In this document: positions 1 to 8,201 of the stretch, one piece after another
Layout: every line of letters starts with the position of its first letter
How positions within the stretch are numbered: the first letter of the stretch is position 1
Assembly (NCBI RefSeq): GCF_000190575.1
Contig: NC_015164.1
Location: 2,806,001 to 2,870,000, forward strand
From: Phocaeicola salanitronis DSM 18170
GTDB taxonomy: Bacteria; Bacteroidota; Bacteroidia; Bacteroidales; Bacteroidaceae
DNA: 64,000 nucleotides
Direction: 5' to 3'
Notes under the pieces: model-generated
Told to the model about the DNA's origin: nothing
Databases searched by the model: none
Seen by the model: only the letters and a program-made list of their open reading frames with translations
Program-made: the position numbers and the translations under genes

Positions 1-538
1 GGATTTCCCTGTGGGCGTCCTCCAGCAGACGCTTCTCTCCGCCTACCGTAGTCGTGTAGCCCGTATCCAGCACATCGAGTATCGGCTTGTCGTATTCGTC
101 TATCAACACCACGCACCGCCTGCCGTACTGCTTGTGCGCCTGCTGCAGCACGTAGGCGAACCGGTCGCCCAATGTTTCCCTTCTTGCATCTTTGCCATAT
201 TGGTCTTCCCATGAAGCAATCCTGCCCTCTATCTTTTTCTCCAGTATTCCGGCTTTGGTGAAATTATCTCCGTTGAAGTCGATATGGAACACGGGATATT
301 CCGCCCATTCCGTCTCTAACTTGTCAATGGCAAGCCCCTTGAACAGTTCTTTCCGCCCTTGGAAATAGCATTTCAGGGTAGATACCAGCAGGCTCTTGCC
401 GAACCGGCGAGGGCGGCTCAGGAAATAAATACTACTGCCCTTTACCAGTTGGTAGATTAAATCGGTTTTGTCTACATAGACATAACCGTCCTCTATAATT
501 CTGTCAAAGCTCTGGATTCCTATCGGATACTTCATCAT
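1..538 (-). CDS. AAA-ATPase/PD-(D/E)XK nuclease-like protein, 5' part only
   Basis: Reading leftwards from ATG at 538 (a second in-frame ATG at 535 is equally possible), the protein opens MKYPIGIQSFDRIIEDGYVY and continues without a stop to the window edge. It closely matches the complete copy at 44811-46397. A Walker A-like RPRRFGKSLL lies near residue 45 and a Walker B-like VVLIDEYDKP near residue 145. The family (AAA-ATPase_like plus C-terminal PDDEXK nuclease domain) is abundant in Bacteroides and its role is unproven. The C-terminal nuclease half lies outside the window, so completeness cannot be judged. Residues about 85-130 differ noticeably from the other copy, so this is a paralogue rather than a recent duplicate. 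Confidence 0.85.
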   Translation of the reverse strand, partial: MMKYPIGIQSFDRIIEDGYVYVDKTDLIYQLVKGSSIYFLSRPRRFGKSLLVSTLKCYFQGRKELFKGLAIDKLETEWAEYPVFHIDFNGDNFTKAGILEKKIEGRIASWEDQYGKDARRETLGDRFAYVLQQAHKQYGRRCVVLIDEYDKPILDVLDTGYTTTVGGEKRLLEDAHREI

Positions 539-629
539 GGCGCATGCTTTTTTGAATACAGATACAAAGAAACGATTTTATTTCGAGAATATCAACCTGC
601 CGCTATAAAAGAGCAGTGTTTTTTTTGAT

Positions 630-662
630 TCCGCAAACATCCCCTGTAGGGGCGTTTGCGGA
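630..662. repeat. GC-rich intergenic hairpin
   Basis: TCCGCAAAC (630-638) pairs with GTTTGCGGA (654-662), and CCCCT pairs with AGGGG inside. Both flanks are T- or A-rich. It sits between two divergent genes, so a repetitive hairpin is more likely than a dedicated terminator. The inner GTAGGGGCGT resembles the longer inverted repeats at 14501 and 46451. Confidence 0.55.
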
Positions 663-683
663 TATTCAATTTTTTTATATCTT

Positions 684-879
684 TAGAAGCTGTTTTGAAT
701 TTATCGTGCGATGATTTGGGATGAGTTTTTGAGGCATTTTCGCTTCTGTGATGAGGAAGATAGCGGGCTATCTGACGAAGAACAGGAGCGGAAAGGACCA
801 AAAAATCGCCCAAAGCACACACGAAAACGAACACATCAAGCCAAGAAAAACTTTTTGGAGAAATTCAAAACAGCTTCTA
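684..879. mobile_element. MITE-like element, copy 1 (196 bp)
   Basis: The element begins TAGAAGCTGTTTTGAATT and ends with the reverse complement, AATTCAAAACAGCTTCTA. A near-identical element of the same length lies inverted at 16675-16870, and a diverged relative lies at 44507-44680. The interior carries the palindromic core ATAGCGGGCTAT and has no intact transposase; short open frames inside are probably by-products. Taking the ends as GAAGC...GCTTC leaves a TA on both sides. Terminal inverted repeats, repeated copies and lack of coding capacity fit a non-autonomous element moved by an unknown transposase. Confidence 0.75.
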
Positions 880-907
880 TATCCTAATGTAAACAAAAGC
901 ATAAGTC

Positions 908-1756
908 ATGACAAAGAAAGAAGCGTTGAAACTTTTTGAGGACAAAAAAGTCCGTACCGTATGGGATGATGAGCAGGAGAAGTGGTATTTCGCCATTGTA
1001 GACGTTATTGCCATTCTTACAGACAATGATTATCAAGGCGCAAGAAATTATTGGAAAGTTCTGAAAAACAGGCTCGCTAAAGAAGGCAATGAACCGGTTA
1101 CAAACTGTAACCGGTTGAAACTCCGTGCGGCAGACGGCAAGATGCGGCAGACGGATGTAGCCGATACCGAACAGCTTTTCCGGATTATCCAGTCGGTCCC
1201 TTCGCCTAAAGCCGAACCTTTCAAGCAATGGATGGCACGTGTAGCGTCCGACCGCATTGACCAAATGCAAGACCCGGAACTTTCCATAGACCAAGCAATC
1301 ATCGACTATAAGCGGCTGGGCTATTCGGACAATTGGATTAACCAGCGCATCCGCAGCATTGAGGTGCGCAAGGAGCTTACGGACGAATGGAAGCGTGGAG
1401 GGCTGGAGGAAGGCGTGCAATACGCCTCGCTGACGGATATTATTACGAAAGAATGGAGCGGGCGCACCACGAAAGAGTATAAACGCCTGAAAGGCTTGAA
1501 GAAAGAAAACCTGTGTGACAATATGACCAATGTGGAACTGGCTCTTAATACGCTTGCCGAAGCGTCTGCCACGGAGATTTCCAAGCAACGTAACCCGAAA
1601 GGCTTCAAGCAGCATGCGGAGGTGGCTCAAAATGGAGGCATGGTGGCAAAGGTGGCACGCGAACAGCTTGAACAGCAGTTAGGGCGTACGGTCATTTCGT
1701 CTGCAAAGGCGAGTGATTATTTGCTCCCTTCCGAAGAAACGGAAGAGGACGCATGA
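908..1756 (+). CDS. BRO-family N-terminal domain protein (phage antirepressor / DinD-like)
   Basis: 282 residues. The N-terminus (EDKKVRTVWDDEQEKWYFAI, then VDVIAILTDNDYQGARNYWK) is the characteristic BRO-N fold found in phage and plasmid antirepressors and in DNA-damage-inducible DinD-like proteins. The C-terminal half is charged and helical, with VAREQLEQQLGRTVISSAKA near the end. The start at 908 lies 29 bases beyond the MITE-like element, so the promoter may have been altered by that insertion. DNA binding is expected from the family, but no target is evident. No other phage genes are nearby, so this is probably a stand-alone accessory gene. Confidence 0.8.
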   Translation: MTKKEALKLFEDKKVRTVWDDEQEKWYFAIVDVIAILTDNDYQGARNYWKVLKNRLAKEGNEPVTNCNRLKLRAADGKMRQTDVADTEQLFRIIQSVPSPKAEPFKQWMARVASDRIDQMQDPELSIDQAIIDYKRLGYSDNWINQRIRSIEVRKELTDEWKRGGLEEGVQYASLTDIITKEWSGRTTKEYKRLKGLKKENLCDNMTNVELALNTLAEASATEISKQRNPKGFKQHAEVAQNGGMVAKVAREQLEQQLGRTVISSAKASDYLLPSEETEEDA

Positions 1757-1802
1757 CTTCTGAAATCCCTACTTTATATGAATTTGACATATCCTCCCCG
1801 AA

Positions 1803-1899
1803 AAAGTAATATATACTTCATCCGCCGATGAATATATACTTCGATGGCAGTTGCAGTATATATTCATCGGCGGATGAAGTATATATTACTTTCTAATGC
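1803..1899. repeat. Tandem array A: four 23-bp units forming a perfect 38-bp hairpin
   Basis: Units start at 1808, 1831, 1854 and 1877. Units 1 and 2 begin AATATATACTTC; units 3 and 4 contain the reverse complement, AGTATATATT. The whole makes a perfect inverted repeat, 1803-1840 against 1855-1892, with a 14-base loop. It lies between the 3' ends of two convergent genes and could terminate transcription from both sides, but lacks a long T-run. It shares its four-unit, 22/23-bp layout with the arrays at 15163, 38793 and 50033. Confidence 0.85.
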
Positions 1900-1997
1900 C
1901 TGTATATTGGCGAAATTCGGGACAGCCTGTATGCGGGAAAAGAGGCTCATCCTCTGCAGCGGAGAAGATATGCTGTTGTGGCGGATGTGGTGAAAGA

Positions 1998-3239
1998 TCA
2001 CTTGATGTCAATCATGTGGATTTTTTCAAGCTCGATGGTTACGTCAATGGAGAGCATGGTGAGGAAATATTTCTTAAAGTCATATTGCTTAAGTATGTTA
2101 TTCTTGAAATCACCGGTTTCATGGATAATCCCGCATATTTTATCGATTTGATTTTGATAATCTTTATCTTTGTCTTTATCTTTATCTTCTGAAGTGAATA
2201 TGTCATGTTCATAGCTTAACGTAGTGACTTTAGCATTATCGAACAGACGGTTCCGCGAACGCCTTAATCCGTCGTAGGGCTTGGGGATAGGCTTTTCTTC
2301 TTTTTCCCTTTCTCCCTTTTCTTCAATGAACGGAGGAACTATTTTAGCCAAATCGGTATATGCGCCCAGTCCGCCCCTTGTCTTTGTCCAGTCATCCACT
2401 TTGCTTATATGTTCGCGTGTCATGATAGATGCGGCGTTTCGGGACGCGTCATAATCTTTGCCGCCGTTTTTTTGAGCCATAATCTTGCCCGTTATGCTGC
2501 GGATTGCTTCGATGAGATGCAGAGGCTTGTATACCAATGTGTCCAAATCGTTTTTCACCTCGTCAAGCTTCATGTTCCTGTTTTTCAGATGCATCAGTGT
2601 CGTGTCTATTTCTACATCGTAGTTTCGGAACAGCAGCTTCAGTTCATGCATCTTTTGATAGATTTCAGGATCATTGTTGTATTTTTCCAGATGCAATGCA
2701 TCCTCAGAAAGGATTTTAAGTTTTAGCAAATGTTCTTCCGAGGGGTATTGACCTATTTTCTTCTCCTCTTCTTCCGTTTCATCGGAGGCGGATTCCAAAA
2801 TCTTTTGGCTGAATGCCAGCGTACACACCAGGTTCCGGTACAAGTGTCTGATCAGGTCGTTGAATTGTCCCTCAAGCACGTTGAGAGAGGCGCGCATCAC
2901 GTTGTCGGCGGTTCTCTTTGAAGCTTCATAGCCAAGTTTGGTAAACTTATAGCTAATGAATGCAATAACCAAACCGGCAATTGTAAGAAAAATCGTAAAG
3001 ATTGCAATCTTGACATTCAACTTGTCTATATCGTCCCCGAACATGATTTTAACCTCGTCCATTTTATCTATAGCAGACGAGATTTGAACTTGTATGGCAT
3101 CTAGGCTCGCTTTTACAGGCTCGGCCTCTTTCGTGATAGAATCGGTTGTTATTGAATCATTTCCGTTTGGGTTGGGGAGTGCGTTTACGGAAAATACACT
3201 AAGCGTTGACGCAATGAGGGCGAAAATAAGTTTCTTCAT
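1998..3239 (-). CDS. Hypothetical envelope protein with signal sequence and one membrane segment
   Basis: 413 residues, not recognised. MKKLIFALIASTLSVFSVNA is a Sec signal peptide without a lipobox. A hydrophobic segment near residues 78-97 (IFTIFLTIAGLVIAFIS) should anchor the protein in the inner membrane. The remainder is highly charged and helical, probably coiled coil and cytoplasmic. Near residue 360 is a run of Asp-Lys dipeptides (KDKDKDKD) encoded by hexameric DNA repeats at 2159-2190. The start is supported by a promoter -7 element about 27 bases upstream. It lies downstream of slpA1 on the same strand but behind that gene's terminator, so it is probably transcribed separately. Confidence 0.7.
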   Translation of the reverse strand: MKKLIFALIASTLSVFSVNALPNPNGNDSITTDSITKEAEPVKASLDAIQVQISSAIDKMDEVKIMFGDDIDKLNVKIAIFTIFLTIAGLVIAFISYKFTKLGYEASKRTADNVMRASLNVLEGQFNDLIRHLYRNLVCTLAFSQKILESASDETEEEEKKIGQYPSEEHLLKLKILSEDALHLEKYNNDPEIYQKMHELKLLFRNYDVEIDTTLMHLKNRNMKLDEVKNDLDTLVYKPLHLIEAIRSITGKIMAQKNGGKDYDASRNAASIMTREHISKVDDWTKTRGGLGAYTDLAKIVPPFIEEKGEREKEEKPIPKPYDGLRRSRNRLFDNAKVTTLSYEHDIFTSEDKDKDKDKDYQNQIDKICGIIHETGDFKNNILKQYDFKKYFLTMLSIDVTIELEKIHMIDIK

Positions 3240-3265
3240 AATGTCTGTTCATTTAAGGGTTTTGG

Positions 3266-3273
3266 CAAAGATA
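3266..3273 (-). promoter_or_regulatory. Bacteroidota -7 element for the 1998-3239 gene
   Basis: On the minus strand this reads TATCTTTG, an exact TAnnTTTG match, 27 bases before the ATG and just after the slpA1 terminator. No good TTTG -33 box was found. Confidence 0.55.
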
Positions 3274-3290
3274 ATCTATTTTTCGAAAAG

Positions 3291-3323
3291 AAAAAAAAGC
3301 GACTCGAAAGAGCCGCTTTTTTT
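3291..3323 (-). terminator. Terminator of slpA1
   Basis: On the minus strand AAAGCGGCTC, loop TTTC, GAGTCGCTTTTTT forms a stem followed by a T-run. The same hairpin closes the other two surface-lipoprotein genes (14380 and 46592), so it is part of the shared cassette. Confidence 0.85.
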
Positions 3324-3339
3324 ATTTATAGAGTAATGA

Positions 3340-6018
3340 TTAGTGACGAATAACGTTAAACTTAACATCTGCTTCGAGAACAAGTCCCCACTTATCAGTA
3401 ACTTTAATTGGCAATGTTTCACTTGCAGTAGCTTCAACAGGTTCACCTGTAACTTTGAAGTAACCGTCTTGTGCTTCAATACCAGTTACCGGATTTGCTT
3501 CAACTGCATCCTCCGGAGTAACGGCTTTAATGTATTTAGCTTTTGAAGCGTCAAATGTTACATCATATACCTGCGGAGTTTCCCATTTATGAGCTTTATT
3601 ATCTACTGGCATCAAACTGTATTCAAGAGTATTATAATCGATGAGTTTAATCATTTCATCTGTAATCTTAGCACCCTTAACCAAGTCGTTACCATCAATA
3701 GTGATTTCACCATTAGTTACTTCGATTGCGCCTTCGTAAATCGGACTCATCAAGCGGATATTGAATGAATACTTAGTATCTTTTGTATCATTGTACTTCC
3801 AGCCTGCGTAGTTGTCTTTACTAACTTTAAGATTCAAGATTTCTCCATAACCACCTGCAGGTTTACCATCTTTTACATAAGCAGCATTAAAGTTAAGAGT
3901 CTTAGTGCCAAATCCAGTTTGAGTACCTAACTTGAACAATTCATCTTCCGTCTTATCAGTTTCACCCACTTTATCAGTTTTGCTCAAAGCTGTTACCGTA
4001 GCATCATCTACACACTTCGTGAAGTAGTCTTTCAAGTTAACTGCTGTAGAAGGTTTTGTTGGAGGATTAGTTGTTGCATCACCTACATTTCTGAAGTAAG
4101 CAGTAATAGTTTCCAATTCAGTGTTATAGAAACCGCTTGCGATTTCGAACAAGTCGCTCAACGGCTCTGCAACGAAGGTCACAGGAACGATAATGTTGTT
4201 GACTTCCTGAGAAGAAACATTATTGAATGTAACCTTAGCATAGTATTGCTTGTTAGCTTTCAATGCGTTTGCTTTTTCATATACATTCATCTTAATAGAA
4301 GCCAAATCAGCTGCATCTGTAGCTGCAGTCTTACCGTCAGCTTTCAGCAATTGGTAAGCCAAACCTTTACCTGTATTAGAAGCATCTATTACGACTCCAT
4401 TATCACTTGCGGTAGAAGCTTTACAATCTTCATTATCAAAGATTTCAATAGTAGTATTAGTCAAATCAGTTGCATTGAACCATTCTTGCCATGCTGCGTC
4501 ACCCAAAGCTTCCTTCATTGTGTTGATGTCGATGCTGAATGCATCATTCTTGTCATTCTTGTCAGACAAGTTGCTCAACGGGAAGGTTACAGGTGCGTAT
4601 TCAGCTGCTGTATCAACTGCATCGCTCAATGAGATTTCATATTTTGCGACTCTTACATTACCCAATACATCCAAAGTATGAACATACAAAGTCAATGCTT
4701 TTGCAGCAGTAGACACGTCCGGACGTTTAGTGATTTGGAATGTACGTGCTTCATCATCGGTCTTAACACCATAATTAGTCGCATCTTTTTCGCTAACTTC
4801 GAAATACAAGTCATACAAAGCTGCATCTTCCGTTGCATTTTCAATTGTATAAACTTGGTCTTTGTTTACTTCAACTTCAGCTGCAGTCAAAGTCGCAACC
4901 TCTGTACCCAACGTAGCTTTATCATCATCACCCTTATAGCCTTTAATTTGGACAGCAAGCATTCCAACAGCATCTTTTGTTCCAATAGCGACATTGTATG
5001 CAGAACGTGCAGTACTATTTGCATTTACAGCATAAGCAATGCAATCATTAATATTATAAGTAGCAGCATCAAGATCAGCAGCTTTAGCTTTCTCTGTCAA
5101 TTCTTTTTCGAAAGCTTCTCCTTCACTCTTTGTCAGGACTTTCATATCCATAGACAAAGTATATAATCCATTACCATTATAAGCGGCACGACCTTGAGCA
5201 TCACCAATAGTCAATCCATCATCGTCTATGTCTGTAGAAGTGGCACTTAACGTAACATTGCTTAAGTTTTCGTTCTTCGCATTTGTCAAATAATATTCAA
5301 CTTCTGTAGCAGGTGCGTCTACCGGATTAATGCGTACGTTCAATTCAGATGAAGTAAAAATAACAGCCTTATCTTCGGGCATTGCAGCTTTTCCAGCCCA
5401 TTTTTCAGGTTTATTAAAGACAGCCTTAGTAATTGTAAATGTAGAACCCTTTGCTGAATTTGCTTTAGCAACATCAATAGAAGTAATCAAAGAAGCTGCG
5501 CTCGGCAATTCAACTTCTTGTTTTGTTCCGTCTGCATCATAAATAGTGAATACGAAGCCTTCAGCTTGGCTACCCGATACAGTTACGCCTGATACAGGAA
5601 CACCGGTTGATTTGTAAGTACCGTCTTCCTGCAGAACAGACCACATACCATTTTCAATAATTATTTGATCTTGAGTCTCAGTTCCAGGAGCTACAGCAAA
5701 ATCTTGAGCTACGCCATCGATATACAGAACGCCGTCTTTAACTTCAACGGTGCTGCCTACCTGATCTTCCAAAGTGATAGTTTTCGGTCCTGCAGTCTTA
5801 AAGGTAATAACAAGACCTTCAGCAGACTTTTCGACATTGGTAACATAGTCACCATTATCAACGGCACTCTGCAATTCACTTACAGCATTCTTCAATTCTG
5901 TAAGTTCCGTGCGCAGACCGTCGATGTCATCATCATAGTCTTTACAAGAGGTAAAAGTTCCTGCCGAAGCGAACAGAAGCGCTCCGAACAGCAGTGCACT
6001 TAAATACTTTTTTCTCAT
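3340..6018 (-). CDS. Large surface lipoprotein, S-layer-like family (slpA1, my label)
   Basis: 892 residues. The signal peptide ends in the lipobox FTSC (Cys25) followed by KDYDDD, which fits the Bacteroidota surface-export rule of Lys plus acidic residues. Residues about 33-55 (LRTELTELKNAVSELQSA) have a coiled-coil heptad pattern. All three paralogues share a following domain (IIIENGMWSVLQEDGTYKST), a central segment with FQITKRPDVS or equivalent, and a late LMSPIYEG motif with a C-terminal KWGL/VWGY signature. The N-terminus matches Bacteroides S-layer proteins such as BT1927, from memory of that family. Middle regions diverge from the paralogues. The long beta-rich body suggests a surface-coat role, not an enzyme. 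Confidence 0.85.
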   Translation of the reverse strand: MRKKYLSALLFGALLFASAGTFTSCKDYDDDIDGLRTELTELKNAVSELQSAVDNGDYVTNVEKSAEGLVITFKTAGPKTITLEDQVGSTVEVKDGVLYIDGVAQDFAVAPGTETQDQIIIENGMWSVLQEDGTYKSTGVPVSGVTVSGSQAEGFVFTIYDADGTKQEVELPSAASLITSIDVAKANSAKGSTFTITKAVFNKPEKWAGKAAMPEDKAVIFTSSELNVRINPVDAPATEVEYYLTNAKNENLSNVTLSATSTDIDDDGLTIGDAQGRAAYNGNGLYTLSMDMKVLTKSEGEAFEKELTEKAKAADLDAATYNINDCIAYAVNANSTARSAYNVAIGTKDAVGMLAVQIKGYKGDDDKATLGTEVATLTAAEVEVNKDQVYTIENATEDAALYDLYFEVSEKDATNYGVKTDDEARTFQITKRPDVSTAAKALTLYVHTLDVLGNVRVAKYEISLSDAVDTAAEYAPVTFPLSNLSDKNDKNDAFSIDINTMKEALGDAAWQEWFNATDLTNTTIEIFDNEDCKASTASDNGVVIDASNTGKGLAYQLLKADGKTAATDAADLASIKMNVYEKANALKANKQYYAKVTFNNVSSQEVNNIIVPVTFVAEPLSDLFEIASGFYNTELETITAYFRNVGDATTNPPTKPSTAVNLKDYFTKCVDDATVTALSKTDKVGETDKTEDELFKLGTQTGFGTKTLNFNAAYVKDGKPAGGYGEILNLKVSKDNYAGWKYNDTKDTKYSFNIRLMSPIYEGAIEVTNGEITIDGNDLVKGAKITDEMIKLIDYNTLEYSLMPVDNKAHKWETPQVYDVTFDASKAKYIKAVTPEDAVEANPVTGIEAQDGYFKVTGEPVEATASETLPIKVTDKWGLVLEADVKFNVIRH

Positions 6019-6226
6019 AACAAAATAAATTTAATTTATAAATTAAAAAACTCAAATCGTTCTAACTCAAGTCGTTACATACACCGCCGAATCCGACCGA
6101 AACCCCTGATTTTCAGCCCCGTCAGTATTCGCGCCGATAACTGAACCGGCTTCTTTAATGTGTTGATAATGAATGATATGTAATTCGTGATTTAAGGTTT
6201 TATAACAGAACGGCGCAAATCTGTGC
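6019..6226 (-). promoter_or_regulatory. Conserved leader of slpA1
   Basis: 6019-6141 is nearly identical to 11346-11470 and 49609-49731; with the signal-peptide codons the identity runs back to about 5911. On the minus strand it contains TTATCGGCGCG, GGGGCTGAAAATCAGGGGTT and an A/T-rich stretch ending TTATTTTGTT before the ATG. The next part, about 6160-6226 (ATCATTCATTATCAACAC, then CACAGATTTGCGCCGTT on the minus strand), is shared only with slpA3. It presumably holds the promoter and a structured 5' UTR; I could not assign a convincing TAnnTTTG box. Confidence 0.6.
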
Positions 6227-6262
6227 CGGTTTGTTGGTCTAAAAGCCAGACCAACAAACCGG
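6226..6262 (-). repeat. Perfect 15-bp inverted repeat
   Basis: CCGGTTTGTTGGTCT (6226-6240) and AGACCAACAAACCGG (6248-6262) flank a 7-base loop. It lies just after the M16 peptidase gene and could be its terminator, though no T-run follows. It abuts the outer edge of the conserved slpA leader and is absent at slpA3. Confidence 0.65.
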
Positions 6263-6327
6263 AAATTGTTGATAATGAGGACTCTTTGAGCCTTATTTGA
6301 ATGAGAATCTTATATTGTGAAAGATTG

Positions 6328-7551
6328 TTATCGGTAGATTAAAGTAGAGAGATAATTTTCCGAAAACATTTCGTTTGCGATGTCTTGCAATTGTCCGGCG
6401 GTAAGGGCTTCGATGCGGCGGAACACTTCTTCTTTGTTTTCGTAATGCTTGTAATGCAAGAAACATTTCGCCATGTCGAGGGCGTTATTCTCAAAGTTGT
6501 CACTTGCTACGCCGATTTGCCCGATGATTTGCTTCTTTGCCGCATTCAGGCGGGAATCGGTCAACGGCTGTTCGCGAAGCTTACGCAACTCCCTTTGCAC
6601 CAGTTCGATGCAACGGTCGGCATCTTCCGGGTCGCATCCGAAATAAATGCAGAACGTACCTGTATCGGTATAGGCGGTCAGATTGGATTCTACGTTATAC
6701 ACCAACCCTCTTTTTTCGCGCAAAGCGACATTCAACCGGCTGTTCATGCCCGGCCCGCCCAGAATATTATTCAGCAAGTAAAGTCCTGTACGCCGTTCGT
6801 CGTATGCGCTATAGCCACGCCCGCCTATCATGACATGTACCTGATGCGTGTCTTTGTGCACCGTGACTTGGCGCGGCACATAAGGTCCGGGAGCCTGGCG
6901 GACATAGTTTTCCACTTTGCCGAAAGGAATCATCGCCGTGACCTTCTCCATGGTGCGTACGATGCGGTTGAAGTCCAGATTCCCTTGCACGAAAAAGACC
7001 AGATTGTCCGGCTTGTAATAACGTCCCACAAAGTCCAGCGCATCCTCGCTCCGGAAGTTCCGAAGCTGTTCGGGCTTGCCCAAGATGTTTCTTCCCAGCG
7101 GGTGATTGGGAAAAATCAGTTCCTCGAAATCATCGAATATCAGTTCTGCAGGACTGTCTTCGTAGCTTTGTATTTCGTCGATGATGACTTCTGTCTCCTT
7201 CTCGATTTCGTTTTGCGGGAACGTGCTGTTGAATACGATATCGGTCAGCAGTTCCGCAGCGCGCAGGAAGTCTTCTTTCAGGAAAGCGCTATAGATAACG
7301 GTCTCTTCCTTGTTGGTATAGGCATTCAGTTCTCCTCCCACATTCTCCATCCGGTTCAGGATGTGCCATGCATGGCGTTTGCGTGTTCCTTTGAATATCA
7401 GGTGTTCCACGAAATGCGCCATGCCTTGCTCGTCTGCCCGTTCATCCCGAGTGCCGGCATCCACGGCGTAACCGCAGTATGCCACATTTATCGGATTCGG
7501 TTCGTGAACAATACGTATTCCATTGGGTAAAGTCGCTGTCTGGTAGCCCAT
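6328..7551 (-). CDS. M16-family zinc metallopeptidase
   Basis: 407 residues from the chosen start MGYQTATLPNGIRIVHEPNP. The inverted zinc site HFVEH is near residue 50, with the third ligand expected in ETEVIIDEIQSYEDSP about 75 residues later. The second half carries the usual inactive M16 C-terminal lobe (GGPGMNSRLN, then LREKRGLVYNVES). At about 410 residues it matches the single-chain PqqL/mitochondrial-processing-peptidase-like proteins of Bacteroides, likely cytoplasmic since no signal peptide is present. ATG 7569 (MLNQKNMGYQ) is an alternative, but a -7 box at 7581 would leave almost no leader for it. An in-frame extension to 7953 overlaps the divergent gene and is unlikely. Confidence 0.88.
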   Translation of the reverse strand: MGYQTATLPNGIRIVHEPNPINVAYCGYAVDAGTRDERADEQGMAHFVEHLIFKGTRKRHAWHILNRMENVGGELNAYTNKEETVIYSAFLKEDFLRAAELLTDIVFNSTFPQNEIEKETEVIIDEIQSYEDSPAELIFDDFEELIFPNHPLGRNILGKPEQLRNFRSEDALDFVGRYYKPDNLVFFVQGNLDFNRIVRTMEKVTAMIPFGKVENYVRQAPGPYVPRQVTVHKDTHQVHVMIGGRGYSAYDERRTGLYLLNNILGGPGMNSRLNVALREKRGLVYNVESNLTAYTDTGTFCIYFGCDPEDADRCIELVQRELRKLREQPLTDSRLNAAKKQIIGQIGVASDNFENNALDMAKCFLHYKHYENKEEVFRRIEALTAGQLQDIANEMFSENYLSTLIYR

Positions 7552-7580
7552 ATTCTTTTGGTTTAGCATAAATTCGGCTG

Positions 7581-7588
7581 CAAAAATA
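7581..7588 (-). promoter_or_regulatory. Possible -7 element for the M16 peptidase
   Basis: The minus strand reads TATTTTTG, matching TAnnTTTG, 30 bases before the ATG at 7551. No TTTG is found at the expected -33 distance. Confidence 0.35.
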
Positions 7589-7665
7589 CAATAATCCTCA
7601 TTGTGTTTGCAGAAAAAATGCAGATATTTGCAGGTAAAACGAAAGAATTTAAATACTGAAAAAGC

Positions 7666-8199
7666 ATGGACAAAATAGCACTGTTCTGTTCCGCATCCGA
7701 TGCGATAAATCCTGTTTATGCCGAAAAGGCAAAAGAGTTGGGCGATTGGATAGGCGAACATCATAAATGGCTGATATACGGAGGTTCGAATACCGGACTG
7801 ATGGAATCCGTAGCGGAAGCTGCCAAGGCGAAAGGCGCAATGATTATGGGTGTAGTCCCTACCAAGCTGGAAGAACAAGGCAGGGTAAGCGACAAGCTGG
7901 ACGTGACATTCCGTGCCGTAACCCTGAGCGACCGGAAAGACATCATGCTGCAAGAAGCTGACGTAATGGTTGCTTTGCCGGGCGGTGTAGGGACATTAGA
8001 CGAGGTTTTTCACGTCATGGCTTCGGCAACCATCGGCTATCACGGGAAACAGGTCATCTTTTATAACGTCAATGGCTTTTGGGACGATATTCTCCGGTTC
8101 TTTGCCAAACTGGAAACGGCACATTTTGCCCACCGGCCGTTGAAACAATACTATAAGGTGGCGAATACATTCGAAGAACTGACTAAACTGTTAGCATAA
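7666..8199 (+). CDS. LOG-family protein (TIGR00730; nucleoside monophosphate phosphoribohydrolase-like)
   Basis: 177 residues of Rossmann fold. The family signature PGGVGTLDE is at residues 105-113, and YGGSNTGLMESVA near residue 38 is the conserved nucleotide-binding loop. LOG proteins release the base from nucleoside 5'-monophosphates (first described for cytokinin activation in plants); bacterial members are often housekeeping AMP/NMP hydrolases. The gene is divergent from the M16 peptidase and only two bases separate its stop from the kinase ATG, so the two form an operon. The physiological substrate cannot be told from sequence. Confidence 0.88.
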   Translation: MDKIALFCSASDAINPVYAEKAKELGDWIGEHHKWLIYGGSNTGLMESVAEAAKAKGAMIMGVVPTKLEEQGRVSDKLDVTFRAVTLSDRKDIMLQEADVMVALPGGVGTLDEVFHVMASATIGYHGKQVIFYNVNGFWDDILRFFAKLETAHFAHRPLKQYYKVANTFEELTKLLA

Positions 8200-8201
8200 T
8201 T

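Noticed and set aside
748..939. Small protein gene MMRKIAGYLTKN...
   Set aside because: It lies inside the MITE-like element and runs across its right end; the related frame in copy 2 ends differently, so coding is not conserved.
7552..7953. N-terminal extension of the M16 peptidase
   Set aside because: It would overlap the divergent LOG gene and adds sequence with no similarity to the family.
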